64,000 nt of DNA, taken from Hysterangium stoloniferum (taxonomy: Eukaryota > Basidiomycota > Agaricomycetes > Hysterangiales > Hysterangiaceae). The position numbers and the translations under genes are program-made. Where the stretch lies: contig WHVD01000143.1 in assembly GCA_015178975.1 (NCBI GenBank), forward strand, positions 145,967 to 209,966. The letters run 5' to 3'. The notes beneath the pieces are model-generated. The model saw only the letters and a list, made by a program, of their open reading frames with translations, had not been told where the DNA came from and did not search any database. Below are positions 23,421-34,199 of this stretch, one piece after another. Position 1 is the first letter of the stretch. Each line of letters opens with the position of its first letter.

Positions 23421-24010
23421 ATGCTGACTGCCAGGCCCTCCATGGGCAACATCTACCGGGTGCCACTCACTGCTGCCCAAACTTTGGTGCAGTGGGAGGA
23501 GCAACATTGACAATGGGAGGAGGCTGAAAAAGAAGCCAGGGAGGTCAAGGAGGCCCTGGATAGGGAGTACCAGGCAGCCTTGGCCACAGAGAAAGCAGCA
23601 GAGGAGAAGAGGAAGAGGGATGAGGAAGAGGCTGTGCGAGTTGCTGCGGAGAAGGCACAGGCAGTTGCGGAGAGGGCCACGGTAGTCACGGGCAAGGTAA
23701 GTCCCAAAATTTTTAACTTGTCATGTTTTTTTTTTGACTGACTTGTCATTTTCAGTGCAAGGTGACAGAGGTGGAGTCCGAGTCTGAGGGGGAGCTGGGA
23801 AGCCCCAACAAGGTGAGCCTCAGGTCCGTGGGAGTACCATGGAACTAACCATATCAACAGAAGGCAAGGAAGGCGGCACCAGTCTGCCTGCCAATGCAGA
23901 ATGATCCGCAGTGTTCCAGTTGCAATGACCAGAACACAGAGTGTAATCGGAATTCTGGATGGGGACCGGGGTGCTACCAGTGCACGCACCTCAAGCTCAC
24001 TTGTCCATGA
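23421..24010 (+). CDS. Antisense spliced ORF in Gyp2: coiled coil plus Zn2Cys6-type cluster
   Basis: It lies on the strand opposite gag-pol, between the integrase remnant and the 3' LTR. Exon 1 (23421-23696) starts MLTARPSMGNIYRVPLTAAQ and continues as a charged Glu/Lys/Ala helix (EKAAEEKRKRDEEEAVRVAA). Intron 1 (23697-23755) is GTAAGT...TTTTCAG. Exon 2 (23756-23812) reads CKVTEVESESEGELGSPNK. Intron 2 (23813-23860) is GTGAGC...CAACAG. Exon 3 (23861-24010) has six cysteines with spacing CX2CX6CX9CX2CX6C, the exact geometry of a fungal binuclear zinc cluster, and stops just after the last Cys. All joints are phase 0. One in-frame TGA at 23508-23510 is explained by a CGA to TGA change. It looks like a nuclear DNA-binding or regulatory protein, once functional; its role in the element is unknown. 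Confidence 0.65.
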
Positions 24011-24829
24011 GCAACCCATGGGGTCTGGGGCATGGGACATTAGTGGGACAGACGGGTATTCTGGTCTGGAGGAGGTTCTGGGACAGAGGCGAGATTTCGT
24101 TCTGGATGTACTGTAATATTTGGATTGTATCCTTTATTTGCAAAGAACGGGGAAACACCAGTAGTGGCCGAGGGTGCATTGTTGTAAGCAAATTCTGCAG
24201 TGGTAACAAGGATTTCCAATTGTCCTGTTGGTAATTGCAATATATGTGGAGATATTGTTCCAATGTCTGATTGACGTGTTCAGTTTGTCCATCACCTTCC
24301 AGGTGATGTCCAGATGTGAAATGTAGTTTCATGTCCAAGGATTTCCCGAGGGATCTAAAGAAGTGAGATATGAACTCTGATCCTCAATCAGAAGTTACGT
24401 GGGATGGAACTCCGTGCTTGGAAAATACGTGGATAATAAAAAGTTCTGCTAACTGCACAGACGTAATTATATCATAAGTAGGGATGAATATACCTTGTTT
24501 TGAGAATCTGTCAACAACGACTAGAATGGCAGAAAAGCCTTTGGAATCCAGTAGGTGTTCAATGAAATCCATAGAGATAGAATTCCATGGGTGTTCTGGT
24601 ACCAGGAGTTGTTTCAAAAGGCCGTATAGCTTGTGTCACTGAGATTTCGAGTGGGGACAATAGTGCAAGATTTACAATAGTGCTTAATGAATCCATGGAG
24701 TCCAGGCCAAGTATATTCTCTTCTTATTAATGATAGAGTTTTGTTGTACCCAAAATGTCCTGAAAGTGGATGATCATGTTTGTATTGAAGGATCCTGAGG
24801 CGGAGGCCATCGGAGTCTGGTACATAGAT
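24011..24829 (-). pseudogene. pol: Gyp2 integrase, broken and C-terminally truncated
   Basis: Retroviral-type integrase core. The first acidic motif is in NSISMDFIEHLL, the second in GVPSHVTSD followed by a stop where GSEF should follow, and the third in DGQTEHVNQTLEQYLHIY. The HHCC zinc segment lies at about 24660-24800 with stops. The reading ends after NPNITVHPERNLAS, where relatives continue with a GPF-type module and often a chromodomain; here that part is absent, replaced by the region with the antisense ORF. Several frameshifts. Confidence 0.8.
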
Positions 24830-26461
24830 TCAATTGTCAAGTCTAATGAAACCATGTTGATCAAGAGACCACCGGAGTTGGTCGGGGTCCACAGGATTGT
24901 CAAGGTGAGCTTTAGTTATTGGGTCTAGCAGAATTGCCAATAGAATATCTTGATGTAACTTCTCAATATCCATAATGATAATTCCACGGACAATGGGATT
25001 GATGAGGAAAGTTGCACGGACTGATGCGGTAAGTTGCTGATTCATGAAAATAGGATTCAGGTTGTGCGGGTTTACTGTGGCATAGTCATTGCTTCCCTCT
25101 TTAGGATAGATGTCCCATCGTCTAGTTAAAGCGTTGGGTTTGCCACTGAGGCGGCCGGGTCGAAAACAGATAATCATATTGAAGGCGGATAGATATTCAG
25201 ACCAGCAGGCCTGCCAATGGGTCAAAATTTTTGTGGTAGAAAAGTATTCCAGGTTTTTGTGATCTGTTACAATGTCAATCAGAGTTCCCGAGCCTTCCAA
25301 GTAGTGTCGCCACACTTTGAAAGCTGAAAAAATTGCCAGGAGTTCCTTATCATGAACATCATAGTTGAGCTCTGCTCCGGTAAAAGTCCGGGACAGAAAA
25401 GCTACAGGGTGGACTTCTCCATCGAAGTCCTGGATAGATAGAATGGCTCCAAGTGCATAGTCCAAGGCATCCATTTCAACAATGAGCAGGAAGTCCAGTT
25501 TCCAATGTGACAGAATAGGAGCTGAAGAAAAAGAATTTTTTAAAAGATTGAAAGCTTTTTGACACTTATCGTTAAAATTCCATGGAGTATCCTTACACGT
25601 AAGATGGGTAAGGGGAACCGTGATGTCAGAATATCTGTGGATAAACCGTCTGTAAAAATTGGCAAAGCCGAGGAAGGATTGTATATCTTTAACTTTTTGG
25701 GGTTCAGGCCAATCTTTGATGACTTGCACTTTAGTTTTGTCCATGTGGAGTCCGTCAGGTCCTCAGAGTAGATAAGAATGTCGTCCAAGTAAACAATAAT
25801 GCATACATCGAGCATGTTGGAGAAAATGTCATTGATAAAATGCTGAAAAACAGACAGAGCATTGGTGAGTCCAAAGGGCATCACCAACCACTCAAAGGCC
25901 CCATAGCAGGTTCTAAAAGTGGTTTTCCATTCGTCGCCCGCAGCAATCTGGACCAAGTGATAGGCGTGTTTGAGATCTATTTTGATGTAAATCTGGGCAT
26001 TCCGTGGAGCATTGAGCAGATCAGATATAAGTGGAAGTGGATTCTTATCCTTTTTGGTGACAGCATTGAGTCCTCTAAAATCAACACATAGTCTAAGGGA
26101 TCCATCCTTTTTTCTGACAGACAGAACAGGTGCTCCAAAAGGAGACTTTGAGGGTCAGATAAAACTATGGACAAATGTTCATCCAGGAAATCCCGGATTG
26201 TGGAAAGTTCCATGGATGAGAGCAGGTAATATGTCCTAGGGGTGGCTGGGCGCTGTCTTCAACATCAATTTTTAAGTTGTATTCTCTGTGGGGCAGAAGC
26301 CAGTCAGCTTTTCGCTTGTTAAAAACATCCATGAAGTCATGATATTTCTCCAGGACACCTTCTAGGTCAGCGGCTTGCTCTGATTCAGATACCAGGGTTG
26401 AAAAATGTCCACTTGCTTCATCAATTTTTAAGTTGATAGTGAATGCCTGGGACCCATCCAT
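24830..26461 (-). pseudogene. pol: Gyp2 reverse transcriptase and RNase H, frame-broken
   Basis: The RT palm is recognisable from [20 protein letters not shown] and the catalytic [15 protein letters not shown] (about 25750-25900). RNase H reads LLIVEMDALDYALGAILSI (first acidic residue), YDVHDKELLAIFSAFKVWRH and IVTDHKNLEYFSTTKILTHW. The connection region [20 protein letters not shown] joins them. The protein is split into at least three frames (26461-26165, 25956-25540, 25744-24830), so it is inactive. The order fits Ty3/gypsy. Confidence 0.92.
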
Positions 26462-27075
26462 TTTGTAGCCCTAATAAAAGCTGCAGCATTAATCAGAGAA
26501 ATAGACAGAGGTGCTGTGGGTTCTGGGGAAGCCATGGGTGCCATAGGGATCACAGGAGTCCTCGAGACTGCAGGTGCCAGGAAGGCCATGGGTGCCGTGG
26601 AGGCTGTGACGGGTGCAGTTTCCTCGGCTGCCATGGGAGTCCGGAATGTGATACTGTTAGCTATCCAGTCAATCAACAGATTGTAGCGGGTAAGCCAGTT
26701 GTGTCCTAGGACCACTGAGCAACTTGAGTCTAACTGGGTCACATAGAAAGTGACCAATTGAGATGTTCCACACGGGAAACAGATGGATAAATCACAAGCT
26801 TGGGTAACAACTGAATTACTTGTGCCATCGAAGAGGCGGAGACTGATGGGATTTATTGGATAAGTTGACAACAAATCTTTTTGCGTGAATTTTGTATCTA
26901 AAAAACAATGAGTCGAGCCGGAATCTATAAGAGCTGAAAAAACGAATTTCAGAATCATATTAGACATAAGTTTAACGAAAAATGAATCGGAATGTGAAAG
27001 AGTGGATGCGTTGAGGTGGGTAAACTCTTGAATGTGCGGAGAGGCAACACAACCCCCAACCCGCGTGGAGTCCAT
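26428..27075 (-). pseudogene. pol: Gyp2 aspartic protease
   Basis: A retropepsin-like domain with the active-site segment [18 protein letters not shown] and a second hydrophobic strand [17 protein letters not shown]. After it comes a Pro/Ala/Thr/Met repeat spacer (for example [18 protein letters not shown]) before RT. It is open over 215 codons but separated by frameshifts from gag and RT. Confidence 0.85.
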
Positions 27076-27084
27076 GGGGGTTGC

Positions 27085-28178
27085 TTACTCTTTTTTTGAG
27101 TCGGAAGCCAGTTTGTCCTTCAACAGGGTTTCCATGGAGGTCTTGGCTGTTCGACCTTTTGCAGAGTTTGCTTTTGCCAGTGGACATTCCGGGACGCGAT
27201 GACTGGGTTTTCCACACAAGAGACAGAGGTTATTGTCCATACAATGTTGTCTTTCCTGTGGGGTCAATTTGCCATTGGGTCCGAGTTTGCCTGTGAGGGC
27301 ACGTGACATTCCCAATAACATGCATCCGTGTTTTGAGTTTTGAGGTGCATACAGGACAGGGTTTTTGGCTTGCCATCTTCTCCTTTTGAGACTTCATCTT
27401 TAAGGTGGGATGGCAGACTGGCATAGAATTGGTGGTGGAGAGCGGGATCGGCCCACTGACAATGAGCTGCAAGATTATTGAATTGGACAATGTAGTCCAT
27501 GATGCACTGCATGTCCTTCATATGAAGATTTGTGAGACTGTTCTCGGCTTCTCCAGTCAGGTCATATGGGCCAAAGTTGGTTTCAAGCTCAACAAAAGCA
27601 TCCCAATCTTTGAGCCAAAGTGGCTCTTCCTCGGAAAGTCCGCTAAAAGCCAGTTTGAACCATTTCAACGTGGATCCCAACAAGTATGAAAGTGTGTAGT
27701 TGACTTTTCAGGAGTCCGTGGAGAATGTGGCAGATTGATCGCGGAAATTGAAGTGACATTGCATGAGGAAAGTAGAGAGTTTTTTTGGGTTGGAACCCAT
27801 GAAGGGTCCTGGAGCATTGACTTTTGACCGCAGGGGTTCCGGATCTTTCTTTTTGTCTTCTCCGAGCATATGATTCATCAATCTTTCTAAAGTGATTGCT
27901 AAATACTCAGAGGTGGGATCAGAAAGTGGCGGTCGATTGCTGGATGGAGGATTTTTGACACCTTTGCCCTTGTTGGGGGCCACAGATTCGTCCTCATGCT
28001 CGGATTCATCCTGGTTTTCCAGGACTTCTTTGATACGGGCTTCTTCCATGGTTTCCGACTGGTTTGCAAGTGTCTGGCTGGTATACAAAGTTAACGGGGA
28101 ATGAAGAGTCGATGGTCCAGGTAATGATGCCTGTGCATGTGCTTTTCTTCTTGGTGGCATATTGAAAACAATCTGCAA
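27085..28178 (-). pseudogene. gag: Gyp2 gag with CCHC zinc knuckle, frame-broken
   Basis: The N-terminal part (28178-27708) starts MPPRRKAHAQASLPGPSTLH and is rich in Ser/Pro. The capsid region (27683-27264) includes KWFKLAFSGLSEEEPLWLKD and YIVQFNNLAAHCQWADPALH, typical of gypsy capsid. The zinc knuckle CLLCGKPSHRVPEC (27321-27085) has the CX2CX4HX4C spacing for RNA binding. Three frames are needed to cover it, so it is no longer functional. Confidence 0.9.
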
Positions 28179-28196
28179 GTCTTAGTCAGAAAATAC

Positions 28197-29029
28197 TGTT
28201 AGGGTATGTACACAATGGGTTTCCGGAGAAACCCATGGAATATCTGGTAGGACTTGGCTTCAGCTTATAGGCTGCGCCCTCGTGAGATTGTGTTGTCCAA
28301 TTTCAGACAGGTGGACAGGAATCCCGGGGAGTCTGGGTGGGGTTCGTGGGTCGAGGGGTTGTAGGTCGGAGGTTGTGGGTCAAGAGGTCGTGAGTTGAGA
28401 CATAGGTCGAGATAGGTAAGAGAGATAGATGTACTGGAGCCTGTGGGCTCCGACTAGCGTGAGCAGTGTGATTCAAGTAGGAGTTTAGAGCAGAAAATGT
28501 ATTAGATTACTGGGGGGAATCTAAGCCAATTTTCTGACTGGATTGTATGTACAACATCTGCCAGACTAAATAGACTGTGGAATGAATGACATACTAAATC
28601 CAGTAATAATGAGATGAAACTAGCAAAACATGAAATGAGAATAGTAAACACCAAATTTGGTGTTAGGAACAGGACAGAATGGAGCGGAGTCTGAATCGTG
28701 ACAAATCATAAATCATAACGGGAAATGGAGCAGGAGTGGAGTCCGAATTGTGACAGGTCATTTGACCAAAATGGGAATGGGGCTCTGTTAGAGGGATGAT
28801 GGGTTTTACAAGTGGGGTCCAGTGACTGACGTGTGGGACGAGGTCGGACATAGACAGGGACGGAGTCTGGGTATTCCGGTGACTGATACACGATGTAACG
28901 AAGATGAATGTAGACAACTCTGATGTACGGAGTCTGGCGGGAATTCTGGTAAACTGACAATGGGTGTGTATAGGGCATGGGTGTGTATAAGTTAGTGCCC
29001 AGAGTCCTGTGGGAATTCCAGTCATAACA
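28197..29029 (-). repeat. Gyp2 5' LTR (right)
   Basis: On the plus strand it begins TGTTAGGGTATGTACACA and ends GGAATTCCAGTCATAACA. It contains the conserved core (reverse of ATAAGCTGAAGCCAAGTCCT). As gag-pol is on the minus strand, this is the promoter-side LTR. Confidence 0.93.
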
Positions 29030-29034
29030 CCTAT

Positions 29035-31217
29035 GCTCTTTGTTGCAATGAAAGGAAGGACCTCGCCTCATGACTCTCAGACCCTCCCTCTAGTTCCAAT
29101 TCCACCAACAGGACCCCTAGTGCAAAACTCCCCAGGCTGACCGATGAAGAACAGAAACTGCTTCTAGACCACAAGGGATGCACATGGTGCCATATCTTCT
29201 ATCCCAGGCATCAATCTGACACTTGTCTGATGAAAGCCAATAACTCATGGCCTGAGGCCACAACTTACAAAAAACTCACAATATCAATTGCCCAAGCAGC
29301 TGCACCCCACACTACTGCTGGTCTTGCCATAGCCAAGATTGAAGAATCTCCTGATGAGGATACTGACACATACATTGCCCCTACATCATATCCCCCCTTC
29401 ATGATCCTACATCTCTATGCACCAGTGGAGCCTATGGGACCCCTCATCTCCGACTTCCCCCTCCCAATAAGAGTGCTTCTTGACATAGGCTGTCCCTCTA
29501 CAGTGATTAGTGAGGCCCTAGTGCTACAACTAGGTCTCCAATGATTTACCCTACCTGAGGAGGAAGATAACCTGTTGTCACTGTCAGAAATACCCTCTAA
29601 GTGTAGAGAGTTTGTGAAATTACGGATTACCTCAGGAAGGGGGATGTGGCAGTCAGGAGTTTTTAGGGCTAAAGTAAATAGTGGGTTACCTGTGCCACTC
29701 ATTCTCAGAATGCCATTTCTTTCTTCCCATCACATCATAATTGACACAACCAAATGAACAGCACATGATAAGAGGGTTGGCTATGACCTTGTCAACCCAA
29801 AGATCACCAGGCCAAGTACCAAACAAAGACCCACAAACAAACAAACCAAATGACCTACACCCAGTAAGACAACATCGGAACCACCATTAGCTGGATATCT
29901 CATGCTGGCAGCCATGCATGAACACATTGAGACTCTTGCCTTTAAAAAAACATTGGTGGAGAAGGACATAGAATTCAAACATTCCTTTGTGGACTGTTTT
30001 CCATTAAGATTACCTGACATGGCAGACGGACCCACATACATTGACCATCAAATATGCCTGAAGGACCCCTCCAAGGTGACAAAGGGATGGGGATATTCAG
30101 CCCTGAAGAAATTCCATGATTCTTGGAAGCTTTTACTTGAGGAACACTTAGCAGCAGGGCACATCCAGCCAACCCACTGTGGTGGGATGTCAAAGACTGG
30201 GACCCCATTATGATATTTTGGGACACAGAAGGCAGGGGAAGCATATTCTGAAGAGGATTGACTACCGAAAACTGAACCAAAACACCATCTGGGACAAGTA
30301 TCCCCTTCCTTGGGTAGATGACATCCTCTCAGACTGTGGCTGAGGGACAATCTTCAGGAAGTTGGACATGACCAACTCATTCTTCCAGACCAGGGTACAT
30401 CCAGATGATATACACCTTACAGTGGTGCACACCCCTTGGGGACTCTATGAGTGGATGATAATGCCCATGGGAGGTTGTAATGCACCATCTACACATCAGA
30501 GATGCATGACAGGTGCCTTATGACACCTCCTGGGCAGGATATGCCATGTTGACCTGGATGATATTATTATATGTATGGTCAAGGAACATTGAAGAACATG
30601 AGAAAAATGGGGCCTTTGTATTACAGGCACTCTGGATGGCCAAACTATACTGCAATGCAGAAAAATCCATCCTTTTTGCAACAGAAATATCTTTCCTCAG
30701 CACCAAATTTCAGGTACAAGAATCTGCCCAGATGCATGGAAGACTGAGTGCATTATCAATTGGCCTCAGCCCACAACAGCCACCAATGTCCAAGGATTTC
30801 TGGGACTCACCTGATATGTTTCAGCATTCCTCCCTGCATTAGTAGAACATACCAGTGTGCTCACTCCACTCACCACAAAGGACTGTGATCATCATTTCCC
30901 TGCATGGACATCACAGCACCAGCATGCCTTTGTGGCCATTAAACAGTTAGTCACAGGAGTGGACTGCCTCACAGTTATAAACTACAAGGATCCCACCAGA
31001 AAGATCTTTGTAACCACAGATGCCAGTGACAGGCACACTGGTGCAGTCCTCAGTTTTGGCAAGGAATGGGCCACAGCAAGGCCAGTCACTTATGACTCCT
31101 ACCAGCTCAACCACACCAAAAAGAACTACCCTGTACATGAGAAGGAACTACATATTAGCAATCATAAAAGCCCTTAAGAAGTGGCATACAAGCTTACTAA
31201 GTTGTCAATTCAAGATC
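29035..31217 (+). pseudogene. pol: Gyp1 gag end, protease, reverse transcriptase and first part of RNase H
   Basis: Continues Gyp1 after the Gyp2 insertion. The zinc knuckle reads CTWCHIFYPRHQSDTC after LPRLTDEEQKLLLDHKG, a form typical of Agaricomycete gypsy elements. The protease active site is PIRVLLDIGCPSTVISEALV (29440-29520), with DIG in place of D-T/S-G. RT pieces include [46 protein letters not shown] and the catalytic VDLDDIII near 30550. RNase H starts with KIFVTTDASDRHTGAVLSF. There are many stops and frameshifts. At 31218 the frame is cut inside the codons for KIY by the Tc1/mariner element and resumes at 53559. Confidence 0.88.
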
Positions 31218-31219
31218 TA

Positions 31220-31436
31220 CAGTGACTCACAAAATGTATCCAATGTTTTGCAGTTTCAACTTACATACCTTGTACCTCAGTAGATAAAATAGTAGAAATC
31301 ACCAAAGTATTTTTGAACATGATATATCATATATATTTTGATATGACATAATCACATTATGTGATCTCCATATATGGTAACAATATGAATATTTTAATAG
31401 AGAAGGTTCATTGGATACCTTTTGTTGCTGACAAGG
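31220..31436. repeat. TcM left terminal inverted repeat, about 217 bp
   Basis: Its reverse complement matches 53341-53556 over its full length with scattered mismatches. Outer end CAGTGACTCACAAAA, inner end TTTTGTTGCTGACA. The length is well above the few tens of bases of many mariner elements. Confidence 0.92.
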
Positions 31437-31461
31437 TTAGGTGGGAAATTACTTGTATTTA

Positions 31462-32516
31462 TGTTAGAGTATGATATTACAGCTCTTACATAGTCTATGA
31501 TGTTCCCTATATTTTTCTGATATTTGTAGTATTTTTCCCAGCACTGTAGGTGCAGTATTGAGTGAGTTACCTAGTAAGGTAACTGATGTGTAGGTGCTTA
31601 GGTAAGCACCCTGTAGTATACGCTGCTGTGGGTGTGGGAAAGTCTCCTTAGTGTTGTTAGGATACGTACAGGGCGGGTTTCCGGAGAAACCTGTGGGATA
31701 TCTGGTAGGACTTGGCTTCAGCTTATAGGCTGTGCCCTCACTAGATCGTGTTGTCCAATTTCAGATAGGTGGACAGGAATACTGGGGAGTCTGGGAGGGG
31801 GTCGTGAGTCGAGGGGTCATAGGTTGGAGGTCGTGGGTTGTGAGTCGAGATTGGTGAGAGAGATAGATGTGCCGGAGCCCGTGGGCTCCGGCTAGCTAGT
31901 GTGAGCGGTGTAATTCAAGTAGGAGTTTAGAGCAGAAAATGTATTAGATTACTGGGGGGAATCTAAGCCGATTTTCTGACTGGATTGTATGTACAACATC
32001 TGCCAGTTTAAATAGACCGTGGAGCGAATGTCATACCGAATCCAGTAATGATGAAACGAAATGAGCAAAACATAAAATGGGAATAGTAAACACCAAATTG
32101 GTGTTAAGAACGGGACAGAATGGAGCGGAGTCCGAATAGTGACAAATCATAAACCATAATGGGAAACAGAGCAGGAGCGGAGTCTGAATCGTGACAGGTC
32201 ATTTGACTAAAATGGGAATGGGGCTCAGTTAGAGAGGTGACGGGTTTTCTGAGTGGGGTCCAGTGACTGACATGCAGGATGAGGTCGGATATAGACAGAG
32301 ACGGAGTCCAGTGAGTATTCCGGTAACTGAAACACAACATAATGAAGACGAATGTAGATGAGTCTGACATACAGAGTCCGGTGGGAATTCCAGTGAACTG
32401 ATAATGGGTGCGTATAAGTTAGTGCCCGGAGTCTGGCGGGATTTCCGGTCGTAACAAGTGTTTACTTTCCTCACACTCACAGGGTGTTTGTCAAGAGTTA
32501 TTCAACTGTTTCAACA
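31462..32516 (+). repeat. Cop1 5' LTR, split by a Gyp2 solo LTR
   Basis: The parts 31462-31654 and 32462-32516 together match the 251-bp 3' LTR (37874-38124) almost base for base. The insertion point is marked by AGTGT on both sides of the solo LTR. Confidence 0.95.
31655..32456 (-). mobile_element. Gyp2-family solo LTR inside the Cop1 5' LTR
   Basis: 802 bp, TGTTAGGATACGTACAGG to TTTCCGGTCGTAACA, flanked by AGTGT (31650-31654 and 32457-32461). It is the same family as the Gyp2 LTRs and the same orientation as Gyp2. No internal sequence remains. Confidence 0.94.
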
Positions 32517-32530
32517 GGTTATGGGCCCCA
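32517..32530 (+). promoter_or_regulatory. Cop1 primer-binding site (half-tRNA type)
   Basis: Directly after the 5' LTR comes GGTTATGGGCCCCAGG. Its first 12 bases are complementary to the anticodon stem-loop of eukaryotic initiator tRNA-Met (around CUGGGCCCAUAACC), not to a tRNA 3' end. This fits copia-type priming from a tRNA half, as in Drosophila copia. Confidence 0.65.
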
Positions 32531-33318
32531 GGCTTCTAAACTGGTACATCCAGTTGTCATCTGTGCAATCCATCACTTTGCACATCTTTTCTGACAACTT
32601 CTACTTGTCCAAAACACTTTACATTGCATTTGGATTTTATTTTGGTTATATCTCCTTGGATTTTGGCCTGATTTGGTCACTTTTTGGACTCACATCTCAC
32701 ATCTGTGATTGTGCACATTTTTCGCCCATTTAGGCGCCCGTGTCCATAAAAGGAAATATATTCCCTGTAATGAAGTACGCTCAGTCGATACTTGTAATGG
32801 TTCAACTGAGGTATGGGATAGCAACTGTAGCTGTTAAATAGGTTGTCACTAATATAAGCTTCAACCATTAGTATACGTGTCAGGGACAACACGTCCTGGT
32901 ATGTCCATGTAAGCTTGACATAGGGTTGACATAGAATAAGAGCGCTAGAGGCTATTTCAACATTCCCACACTCCGAATTGCTTGTCATTGCTCAATTTCG
33001 CGTTTTTGGGCAACTTCATTTTTATCACCCTTGTGACTCACCATGTCACACCATGTCACCCCTCTCTCTAGTCACACTCTTCCCTCAACACCTCAAGCAC
33101 TTCACAGTATCATCTGGGTCTGTGCCATGTCATTTTACCTTTTAACATGGTCTTTTAGATACATTGAACTTGAACTGTTGGCATTGTGCTCTTTCAGTGG
33201 GCCTTTGTTTTTACCTTCCTTGCATCATGGTAACCCTGTTGAGCAAGGTGGTGTTACAACTGCTTGTCCAATTACTTAGTTCTTTTTAAGTTAAATTCTT
33301 GGTGGATATTGATGTGTC
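32531..33318 (+). other. Cop1 leader between the primer-binding site and gag
   Basis: Untranslated leader of the copia element; it would hold packaging and dimerisation signals. A short frame at 32458-32733 has hydrophobic low-complexity content and is not supported as a gene. Confidence 0.5.
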
Positions 33319-34174
33319 ATGGCATCCAGTGATACTTACAAACATAGTGTCATAGTGGGAGAAAATAATTATGAGGATTGGAGACATGATGTAATTGGTC
33401 TTTTGCATATGGAGAACTGTCTCTCTATTGCCACTGGCAAAGAAAAACAACCTAGTGATACTAGTTTATAGTCTGCCTGGTTGGAACACTCCAATAAAGC
33501 AGCTGGTATCATATGGCACTCTCTTGGACCTACACAGTGCACCCATGTTGACATTGATGACGGTCCTGATGATATGTGGTCTAAAATTGAAAAGGCACAT
33601 AATAAACAACTCCCTGCAGTTCATTTTAGTGCCTACAATGACCTCTTTAATATTCAGAAGGAACCTGATGAATCTCTGACTTCATTAATGAGTCGTGTTG
33701 ACAAGGTTTGTGCACGTGTCTAGAACTTGCGTCCAAAGGGGACTCTTGCCATGCTGGATGATGAGCTTGCTGCTCTCACTTTACTTCATTCTCTGCCTGA
33801 ATCTGACACTGTGTGGACTTCATCTTTAATGATGAATACTGCTATCACATTCTCTGATGTCAAAACTCACTTTGCATCACAAGAGAGTCTGCAGTCTGCC
33901 AGAAGTTTAGAGATGGCAAACAAGATTGTGTCAAAGACTTCCAACACTTCTGGTAAAGTTCCTTGCACATTCTGCAATGGTTCCAGCCACACCCAAGACA
34001 ATTGTCACGAGTATGCAAATGCACAGAAACAGGCAAAGGCCAGAGTTGAGCAGAAGAAAAAGGAGTATAAAGAAAGAAAGGCTGCTAAGGCTGACAAAGC
34101 TAATGCGTCTGACAAGGTACATATCAGAGGAGAAGAAACCAGAGAGTGCTGGAAATGCAAGTGTTTCTATCTGT
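33319..34174 (+). pseudogene. gag: Cop1 gag with CCHC zinc knuckle
   Basis: The ATG at 33319 begins MASSDTYKHSVIVGENNYED and WRHDVIGLLHMENCL, the usual copia gag start with the NYEDW motif. The middle includes DMWSKIEKAHNKQLPAVHF and EPDESLTSLMSRVDKVCARV. The zinc knuckle is CTFCNGSSHTQDNC, followed by a Lys-rich stretch (KARVEQKKKEYKERKAAKAD). In-frame TAG codons at 33468 and 33721 and a later shift break it. Confidence 0.9.
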
Positions 34175-34199
34175 GACTCTACTGATCCATCTTGTGCCC

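Larger units (their letters stand above)
22364..29029 (-). mobile_element. Gyp2: Ty3/gypsy element with antisense ORF, TSD CCTAT
   Basis: The LTRs at 22364-23182 and 28197-29029 are nearly alike, and the element is flanked by CCTAT (22359-22363 and 29030-29034). Coding runs on the minus strand from the right LTR: gag, zinc knuckle, protease, reverse transcriptase, RNase H, integrase. The integrase stops short, and the 3' internal end instead holds a plus-strand spliced ORF (23421-24010). Four more LTRs of this family, all solo, occur in the window (31655, 38804, 52104 and their partners). It is inserted in Gyp1 gag: the Gyp1 codons on either side of the TSD read on as NNATYALCCNERKDL. Confidence 0.93.

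Noticed and set aside
32458..32733. 91-codon frame in the Cop1 leader as a gene
   Set aside because: It starts in the LTR and covers the primer-binding site; hydrophobic low-complexity product, best explained as leader.
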